From CALOAD01 sp942491415 (GTDB lineage Bacteria > Cyanobacteriota > Vampirovibrionia > Gastranaerophilales > CALOAD01), in assembly GCA_942491415.1 (NCBI GenBank), contig CALOAD010000014.1, forward strand, positions 558,001 to 622,000: a stretch of DNA of 64,000 nt, given 5' to 3'. Below, in pieces: positions 1 through 8,245 of this stretch (within the stretch, counting starts at the first letter, position 1; each line of letters begins with the position of its first letter). The translations under genes and the position numbers were made by a program. Under the pieces are notes generated by a model, which saw only the letters and a list, made by a program, of their open reading frames with translations, was not told the origin of the DNA and did no database searches.

Positions 1-99
1 GCAATTATTACAAATTTTTCTTAACTCTTCTAAAGCTTTTAACCCGGTCGCCTCATCAATTTCTTCAAAATTTAATAATGACTTTATTTCTATAGCCAT
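1..99 (-). CDS. Unknown protein, N-terminal fragment cut by window edge
   Basis: An open frame of 33 codons starts with ATG at 99 on the minus strand and runs off the window. The start is preceded by an AGG-type ribosome binding site and lies 10 bases after the stop of the preceding membrane-protein gene, so it looks like the next gene of the rne transcript. The visible residues begin MAIEIKSLLNFEEIDE and include a helical acidic stretch and two cysteines near the cut. That is too little to assign a family. Confidence 0.55.
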   Translation of the reverse strand, partial: MAIEIKSLLNFEEIDEATGLKALEELRKICNNC

Positions 100-109
100 A
101 ATCCTACCC

Positions 110-595
110 TTATTTTTTAAGTCTATTTTTGACAAATAAAGCGACTGCTTCAGAAATATTTTTTGGTTCAGTCAATCCATTTTCTTTTTTTTGCTCCGGC
201 TCTTCGGATTGAGCATTTTGAGTTTTTAAAGTTTTCTTTTTTAACCCAAACAAAATTAAAGCTATTACAATTATTGAAACAACTGCAATACCAAGACCTT
301 TGAGCATTTTTATAATTAAATCATTAAATGAAATAAATTTTGTTTTTTCCTTAGTTGTTTGTTGCTCTTGCTTTGACTGAAAGTTTTCAGCTTCTTGCTG
401 TGCGATTTCAATTTTTTCTTCGTTAATAACAGGTTCTGATTCAACCATTGAATCAGGCAGTTGTTCTGAAAGTACATTTGTGCCAAGAGATAAAGTGTCG
501 ACTGTAGCAACAACACCATCTGCAGCATAAGCCGCAAATGGTGAAATTGTTATAAAATTAATGACAAGTAAGATTTTTAACAACTTATTACTCAT
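110..595 (-). CDS. Small exported single-pass membrane protein, unknown function
   Basis: I chose the ATG at 595 because the protein then begins MSNKLLKILLVINF and continues to AAYA, a convincing signal peptide. The longer open frame upstream only re-reads the Lys/Thr-rich rne tail. The mature part has a Gln/Glu-rich stretch and a second hydrophobic segment at about residues 97-116 (GIAVVSIIVIALILFG), followed by a basic, charged tail. The total is 161 aa. The ATG overlaps the rne stop by 8 bases (ATGAGTAA), so translation is probably coupled to RNase E/G. The layout suggests a membrane-tethered protein with the middle part outside. I do not recognise the family. Confidence 0.7.
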   Translation of the reverse strand: MSNKLLKILLVINFITISPFAAYAADGVVATVDTLSLGTNVLSEQLPDSMVESEPVINEEKIEIAQQEAENFQSKQEQQTTKEKTKFISFNDLIIKMLKGLGIAVVSIIVIALILFGLKKKTLKTQNAQSEEPEQKKENGLTEPKNISEAVALFVKNRLKK

Positions 596-2600
596 CTGTT
601 TTGGTTTTCCTCGCTGTTGTTGTTCTTTTCCTTGTAGTCGTGGTTGTTGTCTTCCTCGCTGTTGTTGTTTTTTTAGCTGTCGTAGCAGATGCCTTTGGTC
701 GCCCTCTTCTTTTAGGCTGTTCTGCATCTTGAACCGGCTCTTGAAGAGGTTTCTCTTGAGATATCTGAACTTCTTCTTTTTTAGGTTTTTCCATTAAAGC
801 AACCGATGATTCTTTTACTTCAGCTATTTTAGAAGATTGAGTATTTACCAACTCTTTTTGAACTACCGCAGGTGATTCTTCTAAATGGCGAACCCTTCTT
901 TGCGCAGGCATTGTTCTTCTGGTAGCAGGTTTACGATATGGAGTCCTTGGCTTTTTAATTTCTTGTTCATTTTTTTCAACTTGCTGAGGTTTTTGTTCAA
1001 ATGACTCTTCAAGTTCTCGAATTATAGTAAACACATCTTTTCTGTAATATCTAGGCATATATCTTTTAACAAAAGACGGTGAAAATGACGAAAACCTTAC
1101 AATATTTGATATCATAGGAGCAAGTCCTTTTGTAGAAAGATATTTTGTTACTTTTTCTTTGGTTATTTCTACATTATTGATTTTGTCACTTTTAATTTTT
1201 CTGTCCATTACAGAAGCCACAAGCGAAGGCATTGTGCTCACTTTTGTGCGAGGAGCGACTTGTAAAATATTTTTTCTGTTTTGTTGGTTTCCGACTCCAT
1301 TATTGCCATTACCATTTGGTCTTCTTTGTTGTCTTTGCGGTAATTTTATCTTTGAAGCTTTTGCTCTTTGCTCGCCTTCTTGTGGAGAAGCTGCAAAATT
1401 CAATTCTTCAATAACAGAACCTGCTCCTGCACATGCCGGACATTTTTTAGTAAATATTTCAGCTAAACTCTGACCTTGTCTGTGCCTTGTAAGTTCAACC
1501 AGCCCAAGATCTGACAATTGACCTACCTGAGGCTTAGCTTTGTCAGGTTCAAGCGCTAATTCAAGCTCTTCTAAAATGCACATTTTATCGATTCTATTTT
1601 CCATATCGATAAAGTCAATGATTATCATACCGCCAATATTTCTAAGTCTTAGCTGCCTTGCAATTTCATGAACAGACTCAAGGTTTGTTTTTCTAATGGT
1701 TTCATTTTGAGTAGCCGAACTTACAAATTTGCCGCTATTAACGTCTACAACTGTCAAAGCTTCTGTTTGCTGTATGAACAAATAACCACCGCTTGGTAGA
1801 TTTACTTTTGTGTTCAATGCCTGACGGATTTCTCTATCAATTCCTTTTGAAACTAATAAAGAATCGGTTCCTTTGTGAACAGAGACTTTTACATCTTTAT
1901 CCATATTCCAACTTTGCAGTAGTTGATTCGTTCTATGAAGCGCAAATGAAGTATCTACAACAATCTCATCAACTTTTTCACTACAAGCCTCTCTTATAAC
2001 TCTATATAAAAGATCTTGATCACGATAAATCAAATTAGGAGGAGTTACAGTATCAGCAGATGTTACAATATTACTCCACTTTTCGAGCAAAAATTCTATA
2101 TCTTCTTGAATTTCCGATTCTGATTGACCTTCAGCCTCAGTTCTTATTATAACACCTACACCTGCAGGCTTTAAAAGACTAACTACTGATTTCAATCGAG
2201 CTCTTTCTTTTGGCGATGAAATTTTTCTACTAATGCTTATACTTTTTTCATCCGGCATTAAAACAAGAAATCTTCCCGGCAAACTCACTTGCATGGTAAC
2301 TCTGGGACCTTTATGTCCTGTTGGTTCCTTTACAACTTGTACTAAAAGTTTTTGTTTAGGCTTAAGTTTATCTTTTAATGCTCCTTTGCCTATGACGTCA
2401 GAAGCATGTAAAAACCCCATTCTATCACTGCCTACATTTACAAATGCTGCATCAATACTCGGTAATATATTTTCTACCGTAGCTAAATAAACGTCACCTA
2501 ATAAAATATCTCCACGATGAATAAAAAATTCTGCAACTTTATTATCATTAATAACAGCTGCAATGTTATCGCGTTCTGAGATAACAATGGACTTACTCAT
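588..2600 (-). CDS. rne: Ribonuclease E/G family endoribonuclease
   Basis: This is a single-strand-specific endoribonuclease of the RNase E/G family, acting in mRNA decay and rRNA processing. The N-terminal S1 RNA-binding domain is at about residues 30-105. The catalytic core carries the two metal-binding aspartates in LTVVDVNSGKF (D286) and GGMIIIDFIDM (D329). The zinc-link CPAC (C387, C390) follows, as in RNase E dimers. At 670 aa it is longer than RNase G (about 490) and shorter than E. coli RNase E. After about residue 400 the sequence turns low-complexity, ending in an AT-hook-like KRRGRPK and a Thr/Lys/Arg-rich tail. It lies 35 bases downstream of the radical SAM gene, a common pairing, and overlaps the next gene by 8 bases. 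Whether it behaves as E or G cannot be told from sequence alone. Confidence 0.93.
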   Translation of the reverse strand: MSKSIVISERDNIAAVINDNKVAEFFIHRGDILLGDVYLATVENILPSIDAAFVNVGSDRMGFLHASDVIGKGALKDKLKPKQKLLVQVVKEPTGHKGPRVTMQVSLPGRFLVLMPDEKSISISRKISSPKERARLKSVVSLLKPAGVGVIIRTEAEGQSESEIQEDIEFLLEKWSNIVTSADTVTPPNLIYRDQDLLYRVIREACSEKVDEIVVDTSFALHRTNQLLQSWNMDKDVKVSVHKGTDSLLVSKGIDREIRQALNTKVNLPSGGYLFIQQTEALTVVDVNSGKFVSSATQNETIRKTNLESVHEIARQLRLRNIGGMIIIDFIDMENRIDKMCILEELELALEPDKAKPQVGQLSDLGLVELTRHRQGQSLAEIFTKKCPACAGAGSVIEELNFAASPQEGEQRAKASKIKLPQRQQRRPNGNGNNGVGNQQNRKNILQVAPRTKVSTMPSLVASVMDRKIKSDKINNVEITKEKVTKYLSTKGLAPMISNIVRFSSFSPSFVKRYMPRYYRKDVFTIIRELEESFEQKPQQVEKNEQEIKKPRTPYRKPATRRTMPAQRRVRHLEESPAVVQKELVNTQSSKIAEVKESSVALMEKPKKEEVQISQEKPLQEPVQDAEQPKRRGRPKASATTAKKTTTARKTTTTTTRKRTTTARKTKTDE

Positions 2601-2635
2601 ATTTTATTTTTTCCTCATAAAAATTATCATAAAAC

Positions 2636-5287
2636 TTATATTGAATTTTCAAAATCGTTCAAAACTTCTTGGAAATTGCTATCTAGCAATTCGATTCTTT
2701 TTATTCTCCAATTAATGTCAGGAGTTAAATTTTTCAAAAAATCATCAGCTCTTAACGGTTTAAATTCTTGATTTCCTTGACCTGCTGATAAAACAAATTC
2801 TAATCTTGCTTCGTTAATATCGTTCAATACACTTACTGTAAATACAGAAGAACGAATATTTATTGATTTTTTTAATCCTTTTTTTGAAGTCTTTTCTATT
2901 AAAACTTCTGTTTGAGATACAAATTTCTCAACTTGACTATCTAAGTCTATTTTCTTTATACCCGATTTGTCAAGCGGGTAAGCTGTATATTTTGCCCAAT
3001 TGATAACCCTGTCAACACATTCCGCCCCTTTAGATTTTTTTACAATCGCCAATATTTGACTTTCTTCAGGCAGTTTTTCATTTATTTTATCCATCAATTC
3101 TTTTTCGGAAATTTCTTCGAGCAATTCTATATCAACATATTCACTGTTACTTTCCATAAAGATAGGTAATGCAACTCCGATTGCAATCTTTGGGGATGGG
3201 TTAAAACCTTGTGTAAATGCTAATTTCACGCCTGCTTTTTTCATAGCTCGATATAAAAGAGCATGCCAGTCCAAATGAGAAATAAATCTTAAATAACCCT
3301 CTTTTGTTATTTTGAACCTATATTTAAACACAGGCGCATTATTATCACGCTTAAAATAACCACCCGATGGTGTTTCAACTTCCAGCTTATTATTCAATGA
3401 TTGCAGATCTTTTTTCAAATCAAAAGTTGTACAAGCTCCACATTTCGCACATTTTTCATCACAAGGAACACTCAGTGCATCTTCCATCGCTTTATTGTAT
3501 TCGCCTTTTAGCCATTCATTGCTAATTCCTGTATCTATAAAACTCCAAGGCGTTTCACTTTCTAAAGAAATTTTTCTGGAAGCATATTCTTCAAGATCAA
3601 TACTTGTTTCTGCTGCCGCCTCTCGCCATAAAGGTTCGTTAAAATGCTCAGTCCAAGCATCTAAATATGATCCTTTTTCCCAAGCTTTATAAATAAGGTC
3701 GTTTAGCCTTCGATCTCCTCTTGTGAAAACCCCTTCCAGTTGGGTCAAAAAGCTGTCATGAAAATTCAATTTAACCCCTCGTAAATTTCTAACTTTTTGC
3801 CTTAAATAGCTTATTTTTTCATTCATAACTTCCAATTTATCCTGAGCGCACCACTGGAAAGGTGTGAACGGCTTTGGAACAAAAATAGAAATTGTACAAG
3901 TAAGATCGAGGTGTTTTTTTAGTCCTAATTCAAATTTCAGTTGCTTTGAACTGTTTTTCAGATCTGCCAAAAGATCAATTATTGCATCCAAATCCTCAAA
4001 AGTTTCTGTTGGCAAGCCAATCATAAAATACAGCTTTACTTTAGTCCAACCTGCTTTATATGACGATAACACAGCATCAAAAATCTGCTCTTTAGAAAGG
4101 TTTTTATTAATTACATCACGGAGCCTTTGACTACCAGCCTCAGGGGCAAACGTAAGGGTACTTTTTCTTACGGATTGAACTTGATTAGCAAGCTCTAAAC
4201 TAAAAGCATCAGCCCTTTGACTCGGCAACGACAACGAAGCACCTCCCGGAGCGTGTTTTTTGTTGAGCTGGCAAACCAATCCCTCTATATTATGATAATC
4301 ATTAGAAGACAAAGAAAGCAAAGAATACTCTTCATATCCTGTATTTTCCAGCAATGTATCCGTTAATTCTATTACGTCTTCGACTTTTCGCTCCCGTACC
4401 GGCATGTTTACAAAACAAGGTTGGCAAAATCTGCACATTCTCCCGCATCCGCGTCGTAATTCAACAACCGCTCTATCGTGAACACAAGGAGAATATGGAA
4501 CAGGAAAATCTGTAGGAAATTTATCATTTTCAAGTTTTGCAACTCGTTTTTTTACAATAGTAGGAGCTTCTGCAATTGAAGGAGTTGGTTTCTCAAACCC
4601 TCTTAATGATTTATAAAATTTAGGAACATAACACCCTTCAACACTCATCAATGCTTTTAAAATTTCGTCTTTTTTCTTCCCTTGAGCTTTTTGCGATTTA
4701 ATGACCTCTAGCATCTCAACCATTACGTCATCGCCATCACCACAGTTAAAAACATCAATAAAATCAACCATAGGCTCAGGACTATAACCACCGGGACCGC
4801 CTGCAAGAATTATAGGATGTTCTTCTGTTCTATCTTCACATTTAATGGGAATACCACTCATTTCAAGCATTGAAAGAACGGTAGGATAGCTTAGTTCATA
4901 TTGAAGCGAAAAAGCTATTAAATCAAACTCAATAAGAGGTCTAAATGAATCCACAGCATATAAAGGAACTTGATGATTAAGCATTTCCTGCTTAAAATCT
5001 ACAGAAGGGGCATAAGCTCTATCTGCTAAAAAGTCAGGATTCTCTTTTGAATTATTAATTAAGTGATAGATAATCCTATGTCCAAGATTGCAAATACCTA
5101 TCTCGTACATATCAGGAAACGCAACCACTGTCTTAATAGAACAATCGTCCCAATTCTTATTTATACTACCTATTTCTTTTCCTATATATTTTGAAGGTTT
5201 ATTTACTTTATGTATAAATTCTTCAACTTTTTCTTTTATAAGCTCAGGAGTAAATTCTTTAAGCCTTTTTAGGCTATTACTTTGCAT
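2636..5287 (-). CDS. TIGR03960-type B12-binding-like/radical SAM protein fused to DUF2344
   Basis: The protein has 883 aa. An N-terminal B12-binding-like domain (about 45-250) precedes a radical SAM core whose 4Fe-4S cysteines are C281, C285 and C288 in RRGCGRMCRFCQ (CX3CX2C). A Cys-rich segment (CDEKCAKCGAC) follows. The C-terminal domain, from about 655, begins FKYRFKITKEGYLRFISHLD, which matches TIGR03936/DUF2344. The full-length fusion is seen in many bacteria and lies next to RNase E/G genes, as here. The substrate is not established as far as I know. A modification acting on RNA or the translation apparatus would fit the neighbour, but that is inference. The ATG at 5287 gives a normal family N-terminus. 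Confidence 0.9.
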   Translation of the reverse strand: MQSNSLKRLKEFTPELIKEKVEEFIHKVNKPSKYIGKEIGSINKNWDDCSIKTVVAFPDMYEIGICNLGHRIIYHLINNSKENPDFLADRAYAPSVDFKQEMLNHQVPLYAVDSFRPLIEFDLIAFSLQYELSYPTVLSMLEMSGIPIKCEDRTEEHPIILAGGPGGYSPEPMVDFIDVFNCGDGDDVMVEMLEVIKSQKAQGKKKDEILKALMSVEGCYVPKFYKSLRGFEKPTPSIAEAPTIVKKRVAKLENDKFPTDFPVPYSPCVHDRAVVELRRGCGRMCRFCQPCFVNMPVRERKVEDVIELTDTLLENTGYEEYSLLSLSSNDYHNIEGLVCQLNKKHAPGGASLSLPSQRADAFSLELANQVQSVRKSTLTFAPEAGSQRLRDVINKNLSKEQIFDAVLSSYKAGWTKVKLYFMIGLPTETFEDLDAIIDLLADLKNSSKQLKFELGLKKHLDLTCTISIFVPKPFTPFQWCAQDKLEVMNEKISYLRQKVRNLRGVKLNFHDSFLTQLEGVFTRGDRRLNDLIYKAWEKGSYLDAWTEHFNEPLWREAAAETSIDLEEYASRKISLESETPWSFIDTGISNEWLKGEYNKAMEDALSVPCDEKCAKCGACTTFDLKKDLQSLNNKLEVETPSGGYFKRDNNAPVFKYRFKITKEGYLRFISHLDWHALLYRAMKKAGVKLAFTQGFNPSPKIAIGVALPIFMESNSEYVDIELLEEISEKELMDKINEKLPEESQILAIVKKSKGAECVDRVINWAKYTAYPLDKSGIKKIDLDSQVEKFVSQTEVLIEKTSKKGLKKSINIRSSVFTVSVLNDINEARLEFVLSAGQGNQEFKPLRADDFLKNLTPDINWRIKRIELLDSNFQEVLNDFENSI

Positions 5288-5332
5288 TTTAAATATTCTT
5301 GCTCCAACAAAATTTTAATTTTTTCAATCCAA

Positions 5333-5719
5333 TTACGCCAAGGATGTCGGAAAATAGTTTTCTATTTCGATTATAGTACCTTCTTGTTCGCCATTCAAAT
5401 AGCCTTTTAAAAAATCTAAAAGCTTATTTCCTGCTATTTTATAATTATAAATATAGGGATGTTCGGCTTTTTTAACCATTACTCTAACAATGTACTGACA
5501 ACTTTCTGCCCTATTCATCAAAACTTTTTCGTCAAAATGATGTCCGTTATCGTCTGTTTTAAAACAAGCACAGATAATACCATCTTCAATCTCTACCACG
5601 GATTCATTTTCTTCCAATGGCAGGTTTTTTTTATGCTTCTCAAAAATATTAACTACTTTTCTTCCAATTTTATCCGGCATATTCAAACACTTCTCGTAAT
5701 TATAAATCTGTAACTTCAT
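5333..5719 (-). CDS. Hypothetical protein, 128 aa
   Basis: An intact frame of 128 codons on the same strand as its neighbours, ending 45 bases before the radical SAM start. It has no signal peptide or membrane segment. The middle contains alternating hydrophobic and acidic residues (VVEIEDGIICACF), suggesting a small alpha/beta fold, and a His-His-Phe-Asp segment around residue 60. I do not recognise the family. Codon use resembles its neighbours and there is no competing long frame, so it is probably a real gene. Confidence 0.65.
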   Translation of the reverse strand: MKLQIYNYEKCLNMPDKIGRKVVNIFEKHKKNLPLEENESVVEIEDGIICACFKTDDNGHHFDEKVLMNRAESCQYIVRVMVKKAEHPYIYNYKIAGNKLLDFLKGYLNGEQEGTIIEIENYFPTSLA

Positions 5720-5803
5720 TTTACTACATCAATTATTTGATGCACAGAAATTAATATATCTTAAAAAGCTCTCTTTTAAACAAAAAAGAAAGCTTTTTAA
5801 TTA

Positions 5804-6070
5804 TTATGCAAGCATTTTATCTATTTTATCCTGTTCAGGTGGTCCTAATTCTTTTAATAAAATCTTCAAAACTTTAGGCATTTGACAAACAAATGAATAA
5901 TTTGCAGATTTTATAGAGCACTTTTCGCAATTACAATTGTTTCTATAACATCTAAGCGCTTGCTCTGTCCAATTTTGAGTTATTGAATTTGAAATAATAC
6001 CATTGTTTCTGGGAGTTAAATATCGAACTTTTTTCTGCCTAATTGCTTTTTTTCTTTTCTGCATTGCCAA
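5804..6070 (-). CDS. Small Cys-rich protein, member of a two-copy family in this window
   Basis: 88 aa, with a strongly basic N-terminus followed by a Cys motif C-Y-x3-C-x-C-x2-C-x10-C-Q-M and then a helical segment ending in LLKELGPP. The same layout recurs at 55361-55597: W-T-x2-A before the first Cys, CQM after the cluster, then V-L-x-L-x3-L-G-x-P. The conserved cysteines suggest a zinc or iron-sulfur site. The start is TTG at 6070, spaced 8 bases from a GAGGG ribosome site, or the ATG two codons later. Function unknown. The basic N-terminus would suit nucleic-acid binding, but that is inference. Confidence 0.7.
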   Translation of the reverse strand: MAMQKRKKAIRQKKVRYLTPRNNGIISNSITQNWTEQALRCYRNNCNCEKCSIKSANYSFVCQMPKVLKILLKELGPPEQDKIDKMLA

Positions 6071-6179
6071 AATTACGCCCTCATATCTTGCGAGTTTAAA
6101 TTATTTTCAAAACAAGAAATTGATTTACGAATATCATAAACCAAAAGGCGCAAATTGTATTCATTCGGCTAATGTATAG

Positions 6180-6758
6180 CTATTTATTATAATTTGAAAG
6201 TAAATCTAAAACTTCTTTTTTTCCAATTCCTGTTTTTGCAGAAAAACCAAATACTTCACAACCAAGACTTTTAGAAATATCGCTAATTGATTTACTTTGC
6301 TTATTTTTTGGCAATGTATCCAATTTTGTAACTATGGTTATTATCGGGATTTCATTATAATTTAGCCACTCTCGCATTTGAATATCATTATTTTGAACCT
6401 CATGCCTGCCATCAATAAATTGAATAACGCACGTCAATTCTGCTCTATTTAAAAGATATTCTTCAAGGTTTTTTTTCCATTTTTGTTGCTCTGACTTAGA
6501 AAGTTTTGCATAACCATATCCCGGTAAGTCAACAATTGTAAGCTTACTATTGATGTTATAAAAATTTATAAGCCTTGTTTTTCCGGGTGTATTACTTGTT
6601 TTTGCCAGTTTTTTTCTGTTACAAATAGCATTAATAAAGGACGATTTTCCTACATTTGATCTTCCGATAAGAGCTATTTCCGGCAGATTAAGAGCCGGAC
6701 AATGTTTAAGTATATCAGCACTGGTTATAAATTCAGCATTTAATATTTTCATTTTCAA
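6180..6758 (-). CDS. engB: Ribosome biogenesis GTP-binding protein EngB (YsxC/YihA)
   Basis: This TRAFAC GTPase is needed for assembly of the large ribosomal subunit. All G motifs are visible: G1 GRSNVGKSS (32-40), G2 in NTPGKT, G3 DLPGYG (77-82), G4 TKLD and G5 SAK. The length of 192 aa is normal. The start ATG at 6758 lies inside the 3' end of the small upstream frame, overlapping by 26 bases. A second in-frame ATG two codons later is equally possible. Confidence 0.95.
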   Translation of the reverse strand: MKMKILNAEFITSADILKHCPALNLPEIALIGRSNVGKSSFINAICNRKKLAKTSNTPGKTRLINFYNINSKLTIVDLPGYGYAKLSKSEQQKWKKNLEEYLLNRAELTCVIQFIDGRHEVQNNDIQMREWLNYNEIPIITIVTKLDTLPKNKQSKSISDISKSLGCEVFGFSAKTGIGKKEVLDLLSNYNK

Positions 6759-6993
6759 TCTTTTTCTTTTGTCGATGCCAGGCTGCTGTCAAAAGATTAT
6801 ACGCCTTAGCATTATTTACAACAGATATTTGAACTTCCTTATTCTTTTTTATATGAGAATACATGCAAAAATCTGACACTGAACTTGCATTTTGCGTCTC
6901 AATCAAAAAGAATCTTACAATCCTATCTTTAAGGATGCCCATTGATTCTTTATTAAACAATTCAAAAGTTTTTAGAATATCCATACTTTTCAC
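6733..6993 (-). CDS. Hypothetical protein, up to 86 aa
   Basis: The frame opens with GTG at 6993. An ATG at 6984 (MDILKTFELFNKES) is the more natural start and gives 83 aa. It overlaps engB by 26 bases, as in a coupled operon. The sequence is soluble, with helical N-terminal and basic C-terminal parts. I recognise no domain. It could be a genuine small gene leading the engB transcript, or an unexpressed leader frame. Confidence 0.45.
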   Translation of the reverse strand: MKSMDILKTFELFNKESMGILKDRIVRFFLIETQNASSVSDFCMYSHIKKNKEVQISVVNNAKAYNLLTAAWHRQKKKIENENIKC

Positions 6994-7172
6994 GACTCTA
7001 TTCTATCAAATTTTTTCCATTTTGAAAATAAGAAAAAAATAATAAAACTTATATAAATTTTAAAAATTGTAAATTGTACACATCAAAATTATCATTATTA
7101 TCTATTTTTTTTTATATAATTTTTATAATTAGATCTAACATATTTAAAAATTTAATGGAAGGGCAAGTTATC

Positions 7173-7373
7173 ATGGAAGAGATTAGATTGAAGAAAAAAA
7201 GAGGTCCTGCAAAAAAACCCGGCTTCAGACAGGAACTTAGAGTTACTCCAACAGTGGAGCAAGTTTTCAACTTACTAAGAGAAAAACACGACTTAAAAAA
7301 CAACTCTGAAGCACTAAACAAAATCGCTCAAATGTATTTAAGTGATTTGGATACAATAAACCTGCCGGGTTAA
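7173..7373 (+). CDS. Small basic protein, possible ribbon-helix-helix DNA-binding protein
   Basis: The frame is open further upstream, but the ATG at 7173 is preceded by GGAAGGG at good spacing and gives 66 aa beginning MEEIRLKKKRGPAKKPGFRQ. A basic N-terminal arm is followed by a short beta-like RQELRVTP and two helices (VEQVFNLLREKH, SEALNKIAQMYL). This order resembles CopG/Arc ribbon-helix-helix proteins. No toxin partner is adjacent. A strong terminator follows at once, so it is a single-gene transcript. The DNA-binding role is inference from layout. Confidence 0.6.
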   Translation: MEEIRLKKKRGPAKKPGFRQELRVTPTVEQVFNLLREKHDLKNNSEALNKIAQMYLSDLDTINLPG

Positions 7374-7390
7374 GGTTTTTCAATAAAATA

Positions 7391-7424
7391 AAAAAAGCTT
7401 TTGTTAAGAGCAAAAGCTTTTTTT
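7391..7424 (+). terminator. Rho-independent terminator
   Basis: The arms AAAGCTTTTG and CAAAAGCTTT are separated by TTAAGAG and followed by a run of T. It lies 18 bases after the stop of the small basic protein. The A-run before the left arm lets it work on the other strand as well. Confidence 0.85.
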
Positions 7425-7501
7425 GTTTTATATTTGCCTAAATGTCAAGATATAAATAAAATAATAATTATAAACAAAGAAATTTAATTCGGAGGAAAAT
7501 T

Positions 7502-8233
7502 ATGAAATATAAAAACTTGGCAATGTTGGCTTTATCTTTTTCACTTTTAACGACTTCAAGTGTTTATGCACAAGAAACCCAGCCTGAGATAGCAAAAGTA
7601 CCTTCCAGGAGTATTATACAGGCAGATATTCAATCAAGAAGAATCCCTACGGGAACTATTGTAAAAATAAGAATGGAAAATAGCCTTAATACTCAATCTG
7701 CCCACGACGGAGCCCCTTTTACATCTACACTAATGCAGGATATAAAAATAGGTCAAAAAGTCATTTTACCTGCAGGTAGCGTAATAAGAGGTACTGTTTC
7801 TTTTATACAAAAAACAAGACGCATTTCAAGAGGAGCTGAAATGGTTTTAGCGTTTGATCACGTTGTAACCCCAGTAGGAAAACAACTTCCTTTAATTGCA
7901 GCTGTTTCAAATTCTCAAAATATATCTAAAGATGGTGGTATAAAGGCAGAAGGTTCTTATTATACAGAAGTTTCTAGTCATTTTGATCATAATGTTGAGT
8001 TTGTAAAAAACGCTACAGATTCAGGTATTAAAATTGGAAAAACATTCTGGAGAGGTTATCCCGTGTTTGTAACAACTCCTTTAGCAGCTGCCGGTGGTTT
8101 TTGCGTTGGATCTTGCGACTTTTTAGGACGCTCTATTATCTCATTATTTAAAAAAGGTAATGACGTAATAGTAAAACCCGGACAAATAATGGAAATAACT
8201 TTAAAACAGCCTTTAGACGTGCCATTAAACTAG
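7502..8233 (+). CDS. Exported protein of unknown function
   Basis: 243 aa with a clear signal peptide (MKYKNLAMLALSFSLLTTSS...VYA, cleaved before QETQPE). Residues about 45-110 read IPTGTIVKIRMEN...GQKVILPAGSVIRGTV, a beta-rich pattern resembling envelope-associated domains that recur in other phyla with a PAGT...LPAGS layout. The C-terminal half has a short hydrophobic Gly/Ala stretch (PLAAAGGFCVGSC) and ends in beta-like segments. The ribosome site is GGAGG before ATG 7502. It is probably periplasmic. The function is not known to me. Confidence 0.8.
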   Translation: MKYKNLAMLALSFSLLTTSSVYAQETQPEIAKVPSRSIIQADIQSRRIPTGTIVKIRMENSLNTQSAHDGAPFTSTLMQDIKIGQKVILPAGSVIRGTVSFIQKTRRISRGAEMVLAFDHVVTPVGKQLPLIAAVSNSQNISKDGGIKAEGSYYTEVSSHFDHNVEFVKNATDSGIKIGKTFWRGYPVFVTTPLAAAGGFCVGSCDFLGRSIISLFKKGNDVIVKPGQIMEITLKQPLDVPLN

Positions 8234-8245
8234 AACGGAAAAACA

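Noticed and set aside
7074..7172. Upstream extension of the small basic protein to 99 aa.
   Set aside because: The extension is hydrophobic and AT-driven, lacks a ribosome site, and a good site precedes the ATG at 7173.
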